Positions 8,821 to 16,791 of a stretch of DNA of 64,000 bases are shown here, piece after piece. The translations under genes and the position numbers were made by a program. Origin of the DNA: Micromonospora sp. KC606 (GTDB lineage Bacteria > Actinomycetota > Actinomycetes > Mycobacteriales > Micromonosporaceae); NCBI RefSeq assembly GCF_004348675.1, contig NZ_SMKN01000003.1:1-64000 (forward strand), read 5' to 3'. The notes under the pieces were generated by a model that was not told the DNA's origin, made no database searches, and saw nothing but the letters and a program-made list of their open reading frames with translations. Each line of letters opens with the position of its first letter. The first letter of the stretch is position 1.

Positions 8821-11613
8821 TTACTTGAGCTTCAACTGCCAGGCGCCGAGGCCGTGCGAGGCCGCGTAGAGGATCCGCTTGCCCGGCACGATGGTCAGCC
8901 CGGCGACCTCGACGTTCGGCATGCCGCCGGCCGCCTTCACCCAGGAGGTGCTGCCCTTGGCCAACCGCAGCACACCGAAGTCGGTGGAGGCGTACAGGTC
9001 GCCGGTGACGTCGTCCCGGACCAGGTCGGTGATCGGCTGGTCGCCGACGTTGTACGACCGGTCGGTCCAGGTCGCCCCGCTGCCGGTGGTCTTCACCTCG
9101 AACGCGTGCCCGGCGGTGGCCGGGGTGTTGGAGTTGAAGCCGCTGTAGGAGATCCACGCTCGGGCCGGGTCGGCCGGGTCGATGTGGATGCTGGTGACGA
9201 ACCGGTTCGGCGTGGTGGCGGTGTCGACACGGGTCCAGGTCACCGCGGAGGCCGGCTCGGCGTCGGCGTTGCGGGTCACGAAGACCCGGCCGGTGCTGGT
9301 GGCCGCCCAGGCGGTGGAGGTGTCCGAGTCGACCCGCTGGATGACCGAGACAGCGCCGCCGGCCCGGTCGCCCCACGCGGCGTCGGTCAGGTTGGTGGTA
9401 CCCAGCGGCTCCCAGTCGCCGCACTGCTCTTCGTACGTGCCGGTCCACGAGTTGCAGATCCGGTTGGCCTCGGCCAGGCTGCGGTCGCCCAGGCCGGAGG
9501 TCTTCGTGCGGTACACCGACAGCCCGGTGCCGGCGAACATGGTGCCGCTGACCTTCGGGTCGCTGATCACCGGGGCGTAGAACAGGCTGCCGGGCTGGCC
9601 GTAGATCGGGTCGGCGGTCCAGATCCAGCTGCCGATGTCCCCGTTGTTGAAGTTCACCTCGGGCGAGACGTCGAAGAAGGTGTGGAACCGGAACTCCGGC
9701 TTGCCGACGTCCCAGCCGGAGGCGCCGCCGTCACCGATCATGGTGTTGACCCAGCGTCGGCGCTCGCCCTTGTTCTCCCAGGTGCCGTTGTCCTGGGTGC
9801 CGCCCTGCAGCAGGTTCGCGTTGTGCGGGCTGACCGACAGGCTGATGAACTGCAGCGTGTTCATGCCCTTGTTGATGCCCTCCAGCTTGGAGGGAATCCG
9901 CGACAGCATCTGCTTGCAGCGGTCCTTCTGCGCCTGTGCGGTCAGGTTGCGGTCGGGGTTGTCGCACCAGGACGACCGGTCGACGAACTCGCCGCTGGAG
10001 CGCATGACGCCGCCGTCGTTGGCCTCGAAGAACTGGTACGGGTTGCGTGGGTTCGTGACCAGCGCGTGCTGGTCGGGGTGCAGGCCGTTGGGGTGCAGCT
10101 CGTTCGTACCGTCGTAGGTCATGTCGGTGCCGCTGACCCCGGCGTCGGTGGAGAGGACGACAGCCCGCTTGTGGGCCACCGTCTCCCCGTAGACGTAGCT
10201 ACCGCCGGTGTAAACGATGTCCGGGTGCCCCTCGGGGGTGTGCACGAACACGTCGTACCAGCACTGGCCGCCGCACTGGTTGTAGGTGGCGAAGCCCGGG
10301 TCGGCCGGGTTCGCGCTGGTCAGATCGGTGAACGTCGGGTTGCCGGTGGCCACGTCGTCGCTGCGGAGCAGCCGCGAGTACGGGTTGCCGATGTTGCCCT
10401 CGTAGACGTACATCCGGGTCTTGCCACCCGGCAGGGTGGTCACGTCGATCGCGGCGCGAGTCTGGGGCAGCGCAGGGTTGAGCGACGGCTTGATCTGCGT
10501 CCACGTCGCCCCGGCGTCGGGCGAGCGCCACACGCCCCGGGCGTAGGAGGAGGCGTAGACGACGTTCGCGTTCTTCGGGTCGAGCTTGACGTAGCGCACA
10601 CCCCGTGGCGAGCAGGAGGTGGTGTTGTTGAACTCGGCCGAGCTGCCGGTGCACTCGCTGGCGTCCGCCGAGCCGTTGTGGATGAACTTCCAGCTCTTGC
10701 CGCCGTTGGTGGACTTGTACAGGCCCCACTTCTCGGCGTCCGGTACCGGCCGGGTGACCCCGGTGCAGCAGGAACTGGACATGCCGCGCAGGGCGGTGGT
10801 GGTGGCCACGTAGAGCGTCTTCGGGTCACCGGGCTTGATGGTGATCTCGCCGATGCCCTTGCCGGCCAACACGTCCTTGCCCAGCGGGCCGGACCAGGTC
10901 AGGCCACCGTCGGTCGACCGGTACAGGCCGACGCCGGCGACGCAGCCGGAGCCGCAGGTGTTCGCCTCGCCGGTGCCGACGTAGATGGTCAGGCCGGTGC
11001 GGTCGTTGCGGTCGATCCTCACCGAGCCGGCGGCGTTGATGCCCAGCGGGCCGCCGAGGTAGAACCACTTGGGCTCGGCGGCGAGAATGTTCAGGGTGCC
11101 CCAGACGCCACCGCCGGCCGGGGTGACGTACGCCCGGCAGAGCAGCTTGTTGCAGTCCGGGCTGATGTCGATCGAGGTGACCCTGCCACCCGCGACGTAC
11201 TCGTTGGGCACGTAGTTGAACGCGTTGCGGTACTCGGTGAACGGGTAGACCGCCTCGCTCGGCCCTACGTTGGTCCACCGTTGGCTACCACGGAAGCGCT
11301 TCTCGGCGGCCGTGTAGGCCGCCTTGGACCGGTCGAGCTGGGTGATGGTGATGGCGTTGGCCGGATAGGCGCGCTCCAGGAACTCCTGTTGGGCGGCGCC
11401 ACCGGGCCCGTCCGGCGACATGCCGTCGTTGCCGGGAGCGGCCTGCCGCAGGCGCTCCAGATGGGTGCCGAGCCCACCGGGCATCTCACCGTCGCCGACC
11501 GCGGCGGTGGCTGGCGCTTCGGCGCCGGAGAAGTGGATACCGACGAAACCGGCCGATGCCACCAGGACACCGGCCGCAATGCCTGCAAGAAGATGGCGAC
11601 GTCTACGCTTCAC
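8821..11613 (-). CDS. Secreted BNR/Asp-box repeat protein (sialidase/VPS10-like fold)
   Basis: A 930-residue exported protein. The GTG at 11613 has a good ribosome site (GGAGGGA) and starts a signal peptide (K-R-R-R-R-H-L-L-A-G then hydrophobic). The frame extends 88 codons further upstream without a coding look. At least three Asp boxes of the S-x-D-x-G-x-T-W type are visible (R-S-T-D-G-G-L-T-W, K-S-T-N-G-G-K-S-W, R-S-P-D-A-G-A-T-W), typical of multi-bladed propellers in sialidases, xyloglucanases and sortilin-like proteins. Several paired cysteines fit an extracellular location. No active-site set could be assigned. Position directly before a sugar importer suggests it processes or binds the imported glycan. 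Confidence 0.8.
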   Translation of the reverse strand: MKRRRRHLLAGIAAGVLVASAGFVGIHFSGAEAPATAAVGDGEMPGGLGTHLERLRQAAPGNDGMSPDGPGGAAQQEFLERAYPANAITITQLDRSKAAYTAAEKRFRGSQRWTNVGPSEAVYPFTEYRNAFNYVPNEYVAGGRVTSIDISPDCNKLLCRAYVTPAGGGVWGTLNILAAEPKWFYLGGPLGINAAGSVRIDRNDRTGLTIYVGTGEANTCGSGCVAGVGLYRSTDGGLTWSGPLGKDVLAGKGIGEITIKPGDPKTLYVATTTALRGMSSSCCTGVTRPVPDAEKWGLYKSTNGGKSWKFIHNGSADASECTGSSAEFNNTTSCSPRGVRYVKLDPKNANVVYASSYARGVWRSPDAGATWTQIKPSLNPALPQTRAAIDVTTLPGGKTRMYVYEGNIGNPYSRLLRSDDVATGNPTFTDLTSANPADPGFATYNQCGGQCWYDVFVHTPEGHPDIVYTGGSYVYGETVAHKRAVVLSTDAGVSGTDMTYDGTNELHPNGLHPDQHALVTNPRNPYQFFEANDGGVMRSSGEFVDRSSWCDNPDRNLTAQAQKDRCKQMLSRIPSKLEGINKGMNTLQFISLSVSPHNANLLQGGTQDNGTWENKGERRRWVNTMIGDGGASGWDVGKPEFRFHTFFDVSPEVNFNNGDIGSWIWTADPIYGQPGSLFYAPVISDPKVSGTMFAGTGLSVYRTKTSGLGDRSLAEANRICNSWTGTYEEQCGDWEPLGTTNLTDAAWGDRAGGAVSVIQRVDSDTSTAWAATSTGRVFVTRNADAEPASAVTWTRVDTATTPNRFVTSIHIDPADPARAWISYSGFNSNTPATAGHAFEVKTTGSGATWTDRSYNVGDQPITDLVRDDVTGDLYASTDFGVLRLAKGSTSWVKAAGGMPNVEVAGLTIVPGKRILYAASHGLGAWQLKLK

Positions 11614-11841
11614 GATGGTCCCTCCGCCAAAAGAAGGCGTCGCCGCAGCGCGGCACCTGGGTTGGCGACCGTCACTGGCAGCGTCTACACAGGAGGATGT
11701 CAGAGACCAGGACCGGGGACAATCCCGCGGCCCGCATCCAAGTCCGCGCAGTGGTTGCCCGCATGCCTGGCCGGTACCGCCCCGGCATGCCGTCGCGTAG
11801 CGACAGTTCCCGAAAACCGCCGTCGTCTCCGGCGGCGACAC

Positions 11842-12181
11842 GGCATCGGCCGGGCCTACTCCGTCGCGTTCGCCCAAGCCGGCTTCGACGTCGGTGTGAC
11901 GTCACGACGGCATTCCTGGTCTTCTTCTGACCGGCGGCGCCGCGTTCGACGCGGAACCGCCGCCCGGCGTCGTCCAGGGCCCCAGTCCGCGCAGCGGCGA
12001 CCGGCGGGGCGTCCCGGCCACCATCTACACCGAGGTTCTCTTCGCCACGAACAACGACGAGGACAACCGAGCGGCCGTGCGGGGCGTGGAGGCCGACAAG
12101 CTGGGCCTGGTCGGCATCGCCATGCGAGGGGACCGCAGGGAGGTTGACAAGATCGTCAAGGGCGCATCCCTGCATCCGTAA
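11842..12181 (+). pseudogene. Degenerate coding fragments (Rossmann-like oxidoreductase remnant?)
   Basis: The stretch between the BNR gene and marR (11614-12440) has no intact gene. At 11842-11910 one frame reads G-I-G-R-A-Y-S-V-A-F-A-Q-A-G-F-D-V-G-V-T-S, like the start of a short-chain dehydrogenase Rossmann fold. A second frame, open at 11900-12181, reads as ordered protein (for example A-T-I-Y-T-E-V-L-F-A-T-N-N-D-E-D-N) and ends at TAA 12179-12181. Neither has a start with a ribosome site. I interpret them as pieces of one or two decayed genes; the family of the second is unknown. Confidence 0.3.
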
Positions 12182-12440
12182 CAGTTCGCCCGTCGACAAC
12201 AACCGAGGGCGATCCCCCCACTCCGCCGTCGCGGTGGGTTTACGCAGTGTCTCCATGACCGGTCATGACCGGCTCGTCCAGAGGGCCGAGCGAACGTTCT
12301 CCATTCGATCGATGTTTATCCGCTGCAACTATCCGGCGACGGCGAGCCGCCGTGCGCGACGGCCGAATAGGTGGTCGACGGCCTGCTGGTCGAGTTGCGT
12401 CCGTTGCTGACCGGCACGCTGGCGGTCGCTGCTCCTGGGG

Positions 12441-12926
12441 TCAACGGCGTTGCTGGGTCGCAAGGTCGGCGAGTTTCGCCACCGCCGACTCCGGAGATCC
12501 CCACGGTTGCTCCAGCGCGGCCCGAAGTGCGGTGACGGTATCTGCGCCGACGCGCTCGGCGAGCACGGCTTCGAGCCCGGCCAGTATCCGCATCGTCTCC
12601 GCGCGGCGCCGGACGCCGGCCGCCGAGAGGCGCACGAGCTTTGACCGAGCGGACCGGGGATCGCTTTCCACGGTCACCACGTCCAGGGCGACAAGTTCAT
12701 GGACCCACTGGTGGGCGGTCGGGGCGCTGACAGCTAGACGCCGAGCCAGCTCGGCGATGCTCGCGCCCTCTGACGGGAGCTGACTCAGCAGGGTCACGTG
12801 TGCCGCGCTGATGGTCACCCCGTCTTCCTGGGCCTCGAACGCAGTGGTCAGGGCGGCTCGGAACCAGTTGTGCGCGCGCCACAGCAGCCGGATGAGCGGC
12901 TCGGATTCAGACGGGGAGGAGGACAT
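12441..12926 (-). CDS. MarR family transcriptional regulator
   Basis: A 161-residue dimeric winged-helix repressor. The order is typical: an N-terminal dimerisation helix, the HTH at about residues 50-80 (A-S-I-A-E-L-A-R-R-L-A-V-S-A-P-T-A-H-Q-W-V-H-E-L), then the wing (V-E-S-D-P-R-S-A-R-S-K-L-V-R-L-S-A-A-G) and C-terminal dimer helices. It is divergent from the amidohydrolase gene, and a large dyad (13021-13066) lies in the shared intergenic region. It most likely represses both itself and the amidohydrolase until an aromatic or phenolic ligand binds, as MarR proteins usually do. The ligand is inferred, not shown. Confidence 0.9.
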   Translation of the reverse strand: MSSSPSESEPLIRLLWRAHNWFRAALTTAFEAQEDGVTISAAHVTLLSQLPSEGASIAELARRLAVSAPTAHQWVHELVALDVVTVESDPRSARSKLVRLSAAGVRRRAETMRILAGLEAVLAERVGADTVTALRAALEQPWGSPESAVAKLADLATQQRR

Positions 12927-13020
12927 GTCGGTCTGCTTTCACGGTGGGATGGTCGGTTCGGCGCGCTCTGCCGATGGTAGGCCGGTCAGGTTTGGTGACC
13001 AACATCACTGGCTCCGACAC

Positions 13021-13066
13021 CACCGATCATTAGGTAACCTACGATTAGGCTACCTAATGATTGGTG
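13021..13066. promoter_or_regulatory. Palindromic operator for the MarR regulator
   Basis: CACCGATCATTAGGTA (13021-13036) and TACCTAATGATTGGTG (13051-13066) are inverted repeats with one mismatch in 16. Two 11-bp palindromes are nested inside: TAGGTAACCTA (13031-13041) and TAGGCTACCTA (13046-13056), spaced 15 bp centre to centre, which suits two MarR dimers. The site is markedly A+T-richer than its surroundings. Confidence 0.8.
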
Positions 13067-13164
13067 CGGCCGCCGCACCGCTCTGCTCGTTGTCGGCTCC
13101 CCGCAGCCGCGTCGGGGCTCCCCCAACGTCCTCGATTCCCATAATCCGATGGAAAGGCATGACG

Positions 13165-14289
13165 ATGACGACAGGACCGTCTGTATCCCCCCTCGCCGCG
13201 GGCACGTCGCGGCGGCGTCTGCTGGCCGCCGCGGCCGGCGTCACCGCCGGCACGGCAGGCCTCGGGGCCCCGCCCCCCGCCGCGGCCGAGGCCGCCACCC
13301 TCACGTCGGCCGGGACCGCCGCCGGCCCGGGACGCGGCATGAAGGTCATCGCAGTCGAAGAGGCATTCTCCGTTCCGGAGTTGATCCCGTGGCCGGGCAA
13401 GGCTCGTATGCCTGCTGACTGGGTGCAGGAGTGGGGCCGCCGACTCGCCGACATCGCGGAGTTGCGTCTGGCGGACATGGACGAGCATGGGGTGGACGTA
13501 CAGGTCCTGTCGCTCACCTCACCCGGCGTGGAGGCCATCGAGGACCCCTCCGAGGCCGTGGCCACGGCCCGCCGAGTCAACGACTATCTGGCCGAAGTGG
13601 TCGCTGCCCACCCGACACGGTTCGCCGGCTTCGCCACCCTGCCGTTGCAGGACCCGAAGGCCGCCGTGGTCGAGCTGCGCCGGGCGGTGGAACAACTCGG
13701 CCTCAAAGGGGTCCTGCACAACGACCACGTTCAGGGCCACTACCTCGACGAGCCGCAGTTCCGGCCGGTGTGGGCCGGGCTTGAACGGCTCGGCGTGACG
13801 CTTTACCTCCATCCCGCGCTCTTCCCCGCCGATCACTGGCGGGTGTTCGAGGGATACCCCGTGCTGAGCGGGCCGTCCTGGGGGTGGACAGCGGCGGTCG
13901 GGGCCCACGCACTTCGCCTGATCTACGGTGGAGTGTTCGACGAGTTCCCTGGAGCGTCGGTGACGCTGGGGCACATGGGGGAACTGCTGCCTTTCCAGCT
14001 GGCCCGGCTCGACAGCCGCTATCACCAGGCCGACCGCGAGAGCAGGCCACGACAGCTGCCCTCCCACTACCTGCGGCACAACCTCTACGCGACCACCAGC
14101 GGCGTCTTCTCCCACGCGGCCCTGCTCGGAGCCGTCCACGCCATCGGCGTCGACCGGCTGCTGTTCGCCGTCGACTACCCCTACGAATCAACCGCCGAGG
14201 CGGTCGAGTTCCTCCGCACGGCGCCGTTCTCCCGCGCCGACCTCAAGCGCATCGCACACCGCAACGCGGAACGCCTATTGAATCTCTGA
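13165..14289 (+). CDS. Tat-exported amidohydrolase-2 family enzyme (ACMSD / resorcylate decarboxylase-like)
   Basis: A 374-residue member of the amidohydrolase-2 family, which contains nonoxidative aromatic acid decarboxylases and hydrolases with a metal-bound TIM barrel. A twin-arginine signal (T-S-R-R-R-L-L-A-A-A) opens the protein, which is unusual because family members are generally cytoplasmic. The catalytic domain starts at V-I-A-V-E-E-A-F and has the typical L-Y-L-H-P strand, L-G-H-M-G-E-L-L-P-F and the terminal D-Y-P-Y-E. The usual N-terminal metal H-x-H is not seen; E-E-A-F stands there, as in gamma-resorcylate decarboxylase-like proteins. ATG 13165 is chosen over ATG 13159 because GGAAAGG then sits 7 nt upstream. 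Control by the divergent MarR is likely. Confidence 0.85.
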   Translation: MTTGPSVSPLAAGTSRRRLLAAAAGVTAGTAGLGAPPPAAAEAATLTSAGTAAGPGRGMKVIAVEEAFSVPELIPWPGKARMPADWVQEWGRRLADIAELRLADMDEHGVDVQVLSLTSPGVEAIEDPSEAVATARRVNDYLAEVVAAHPTRFAGFATLPLQDPKAAVVELRRAVEQLGLKGVLHNDHVQGHYLDEPQFRPVWAGLERLGVTLYLHPALFPADHWRVFEGYPVLSGPSWGWTAAVGAHALRLIYGGVFDEFPGASVTLGHMGELLPFQLARLDSRYHQADRESRPRQLPSHYLRHNLYATTSGVFSHAALLGAVHAIGVDRLLFAVDYPYESTAEAVEFLRTAPFSRADLKRIAHRNAERLLNL

Positions 14290-14400
14290 GGGGACGGAGC
14301 GCCGGGCCAACTGCCACCACGCCCGCGACAGCACCCGCCCCGCCGGCACTACTCGGCATCACCTGACGACTTTTCCGGGGACCCTGAGTCGTAAACACGA

Positions 14401-14422
14401 GCGGGTCGCTGCGAAGGCCCGC
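14401..14422. terminator. Hairpin between convergent genes
   Basis: GCGGGTC (14401-14407) pairs with GGCCCGC (14416-14422) with one G-T pair and an 8-nt loop, between the amidohydrolase and the convergent MFS gene. It probably terminates both. Confidence 0.5.
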
Positions 14423-14439
14423 CCGTTCTGTTGCGCGGT

Positions 14440-15678
14440 TCACACCCGCGCTTCGGCGGGTTTCGGGGCGGCGTCGAGCGGCAGGTCGCGCAGCCGGCGG
14501 ATCGGGGTCGACAGGTAGATGATCGGGGACAGCACGGTGAGCGCCCCGAAGATCAGCAGAGTGGTGCGGGCCCCGATCGACCCGGCCAGGATGCCGGCGA
14601 GTAGGCCGCCGATCGGGATGGCGCCCCAGGAGACGAACTTAACCGTGGCGATCACCCGCGACAGAAGGTCTGGCGGACTGGCGAGCATCCGGTAGGTGCG
14701 GGTGGTCACGCTGAGCACCACCGTGGAGCCGGCGAAGATGAGGTTGCCTGCGGCGAAGGCGAAGTAGGCGGCGGTGCCTGTGCCCAGCGGGATGATGAGC
14801 GCGCCGGCCACACCGACGAAGGCCGCGACGATCAGGCCGCGCGCGGTGCCGACCCGACCGGTGAACCGGGTGGTCAGCGCGGCGCCGACGAGCGTGCCGA
14901 GGCCGTCGGCGGCGAGCAGTAGCCCGACCATGAGCGGCGACGCGTGCAGCTCGCGCACTAGGTAGTACGGGAAGAGAGCCAGCATCGCGCCGCAGACGAA
15001 GTTCGTCGCGGTGGCGTCCCACATGGCCGGCCCGATGATCGGGTGTCGGAGCACGAAGTGCCAGCCCTCGCGGATCATCGTGACCATTGGTGGCCGCTCT
15101 GCCGGTCGCTGCACACGCCGGGCCGGAAGGGTGCGCAGCAGCACGGCGGAGATCAGATAGCTGACGGCGTCCATGAACAGCGTCGGCACCGCACCCAGCA
15201 GTTGCACCGCGAGTCCGCCCAGGGACGGCCCGCCCAGCTGAGTGGCGGCATGTGTGCCGGAGTTGAGGCTGTTGCGCGCCTGCAACTGCGCGGCCGGCAC
15301 GATCTCCGGCAGGAAGGTCTGGTTCGCCACGTCGAACAGCACGTTGGCGAAGCTCACGACCAAGGCGACCGCGACTAGCTGGGCCACCGACAGAGCGTCG
15401 AACCACCAGGCCAGGGGGACGGACGCGATGGCGAGGGCCCGAATCAGATCCAGGACGACCTGCATGCCGCGCAGCGGTACGCGCTGCACGATCACCCCCG
15501 CGGGCAGGCTGATCAAAAGGTACGCGAGATAGCCGGCCGCCGTGATCAGACCCATGTCGAAGGCCGACGCGTCCAGCACGGTCAGCGCGGTCAGCGGCAG
15601 AGCCACCCCGCCGACCGCCGAGCCGAGGTGACTGGTCGTGCCGGCGACCCACCAACACCAGAAGGCAGTGAGTTTCAT
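14440..15678 (-). CDS. MFS transporter (drug-efflux type)
   Basis: A 412-residue major facilitator with about 12 membrane helices and few long loops. The first helix is A-F-W-C-W-W-V-A-G, the loop between helices 2 and 3 carries R-V-P-L-R-G-M-Q, and an F-A-N-V-L-F-D-V-A-N-Q-T-F-L-P segment follows that is typical of the enterobactin/macrolide exporter group. The ATG at 15678 is used; the frame extends further upstream only as antisense to the divergent regulator. The two divergent start codons are only 25 nt apart (15678 and 15704) and share one -10 element, so export and regulation are tightly linked. The substrate is unknown. Confidence 0.88.
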   Translation of the reverse strand: MKLTAFWCWWVAGTTSHLGSAVGGVALPLTALTVLDASAFDMGLITAAGYLAYLLISLPAGVIVQRVPLRGMQVVLDLIRALAIASVPLAWWFDALSVAQLVAVALVVSFANVLFDVANQTFLPEIVPAAQLQARNSLNSGTHAATQLGGPSLGGLAVQLLGAVPTLFMDAVSYLISAVLLRTLPARRVQRPAERPPMVTMIREGWHFVLRHPIIGPAMWDATATNFVCGAMLALFPYYLVRELHASPLMVGLLLAADGLGTLVGAALTTRFTGRVGTARGLIVAAFVGVAGALIIPLGTGTAAYFAFAAGNLIFAGSTVVLSVTTRTYRMLASPPDLLSRVIATVKFVSWGAIPIGGLLAGILAGSIGARTTLLIFGALTVLSPIIYLSTPIRRLRDLPLDAAPKPAEARV

Positions 15679-15688
15679 AATGGAACTG

Positions 15689-15696
15689 ACTATAGT
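15689..15696. promoter_or_regulatory. Shared palindromic -10 element ACTATAGT
   Basis: ACTATAGT is its own reverse complement, so it provides a TATAGT -10 hexamer on both strands. Downstream on the plus strand GTG 15704 falls at about +1, which predicts a leaderless regulator mRNA. On the minus strand ATG 15678 lies about 4 nt after the expected start, a near-leaderless mRNA. No good -35 is visible. The surrounding region is also the natural binding site for the HxlR protein. Confidence 0.5.
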
Positions 15697-15703
15697 GGTA
15701 GGT

Positions 15704-16591
15704 GTGAGAAGAGTCGACCTCGCCGATGCGGACTGCGGCATCGCGCAATCCCTTGGCGTGCTGACCGACTGGTGGACCTTCCTGCTGATCCGCGACATTG
15801 CCGGCGGCGTGACCCGCTTCGACGGCCTGCAACGTGGGCTCGGGATGAGCCGCCGCGCCCTGACCGAGCGCCTCGCCGCCCTCATTGAGCACGGCGTGCT
15901 GCACCGGCGGCGGTACACGGATCGCCCGCCGCGATACGACTATCTCCTCACCGCCAAGGGCGAGGGCCTGCTGCCGGTGCTGATCGCGCTGCAGGAGTGG
16001 GGCGACCGGCACGTGCTCGGCGACGGGTCGCTCACCGCCACGGCGGCGGCCGGGTCGGCGGAGGCGCGCCGGGTGCACGCCCTCGTCGGACGCCGACTCC
16101 CCGAGCTGACCCTGGTACGCCACGACGGCGTACCGGTGCCGCCCGCCGACCCGGATGCCTGGACGGTGCTCTACTGCTTCCCCGGCGCGTTCGTGCCCGG
16201 CGTACAGGGCCTCCCGCCGTACTGGGCGGACATTCCCGGCGCTCCCGGCTGCACGCTTGAGTCCAGCACCTATGCCGCACGGGCCGTCGATTTCGCCGCC
16301 GCAGGTGCGCGTATCCACGGGGTCAGCACTCAGCGTCCGGACCAGCTGGCTGCCTTCGCCGCGCACGCCGAGCTGCCGTTCCCGCTGCTTTCCGATGCCG
16401 ACGGGCGGCTCGCCGCAGCGCTGCTGCTGCCCACCTTCCGAGCCGCCGGCACTGACCGGCTCAAGCGAGCCACGCTGCTGCTCGACGCGGCCGCGACGGT
16501 GCGCGCCGTCCAGTTCCCTGTGACCGATCCGGCCGGCTCGGTCAGCGAGATGCTGCGCCTGGTCCGAGATCACGTTCCGGTCGCCGGATAG
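15704..16591 (+). CDS. HxlR-type regulator fused to a peroxiredoxin-like domain
   Basis: A 295-residue fusion. Residues about 5-100 are an HxlR winged helix (C-G-I-A-Q-S-L-G-V-L-T-D-W-W-T-F-L-L-I-R-D, then M-S-R-R-A-L-T-E-R-L-A-A-L, wing R-P-P-R-Y-D-Y). Residues about 125-290 form a thioredoxin fold of the AhpC/TSA type: L-Y-C-F-P-G-A-F-V-P-G, P-G-C-T-L-E-S, I-H-G-V-S-T-Q, L-P-F-P-L-L-S-D. The first candidate Cys is conserved, but the usual T-x-x-C peroxidatic motif is altered to G-A-F-V-P-G-V, so it may sense rather than reduce peroxide. The GTG at 15704 fits a leaderless start; an ATG at 15680 is possible but would cover the promoter. It is divergent from the MFS gene it probably controls. 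Confidence 0.82.
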   Translation: MRRVDLADADCGIAQSLGVLTDWWTFLLIRDIAGGVTRFDGLQRGLGMSRRALTERLAALIEHGVLHRRRYTDRPPRYDYLLTAKGEGLLPVLIALQEWGDRHVLGDGSLTATAAAGSAEARRVHALVGRRLPELTLVRHDGVPVPPADPDAWTVLYCFPGAFVPGVQGLPPYWADIPGAPGCTLESSTYAARAVDFAAAGARIHGVSTQRPDQLAAFAAHAELPFPLLSDADGRLAAALLLPTFRAAGTDRLKRATLLLDAAATVRAVQFPVTDPAGSVSEMLRLVRDHVPVAG

Positions 16592-16604
16592 GGGCTCTTC
16601 AAAG

Positions 16605-16791
16605 TTAGGCGGGGCTGAGGTGTCTGCCGCGGCGTCCGGTGGTGACCGTACGGGTGCGGAGGCGTTGGTTTTCGGGATTGCGGAAGCCGTCGGCGTCGCG
16701 GGCGATTGTCTTGGTGAGGCGGTTGGCGCCTTCGGACCCGGCGTTGGTGACTCCGGTGGTCAGGAACGCGTGGATCTGCGGCCACCGACGA
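16605..16791 (-). pseudogene. C-terminal remnant of an ISL3-family transposase
   Basis: The frame reads T-N-A-G-S-E-G-A-N-R-L-T-K-T-I-A-R-D-A and G-F-R-N-P-E-N-Q-R-L-R-T-R, the conserved end of ISL3-type DDE transposases. The N-terminal four fifths are missing and no terminal inverted repeats were recognised. It abuts, and in a different frame overlaps, the 3' end of the methyltransferase gene, so the element seems to have been inserted at and then eroded from the edge of the biosynthetic operon. Confidence 0.7.

Noticed and set aside
8605..12147. A plus-strand open frame of 1180 codons
   Set aside because: It is the antisense shadow of the BNR protein and permease genes; its composition is non-protein-like.
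12254..12267. Perfect 14-bp palindrome CATGACCGGTCATG
   Set aside because: It lies in degenerate DNA about 190 bp beyond the end of marR and not near any gene start. A palindrome of this size can arise by chance.
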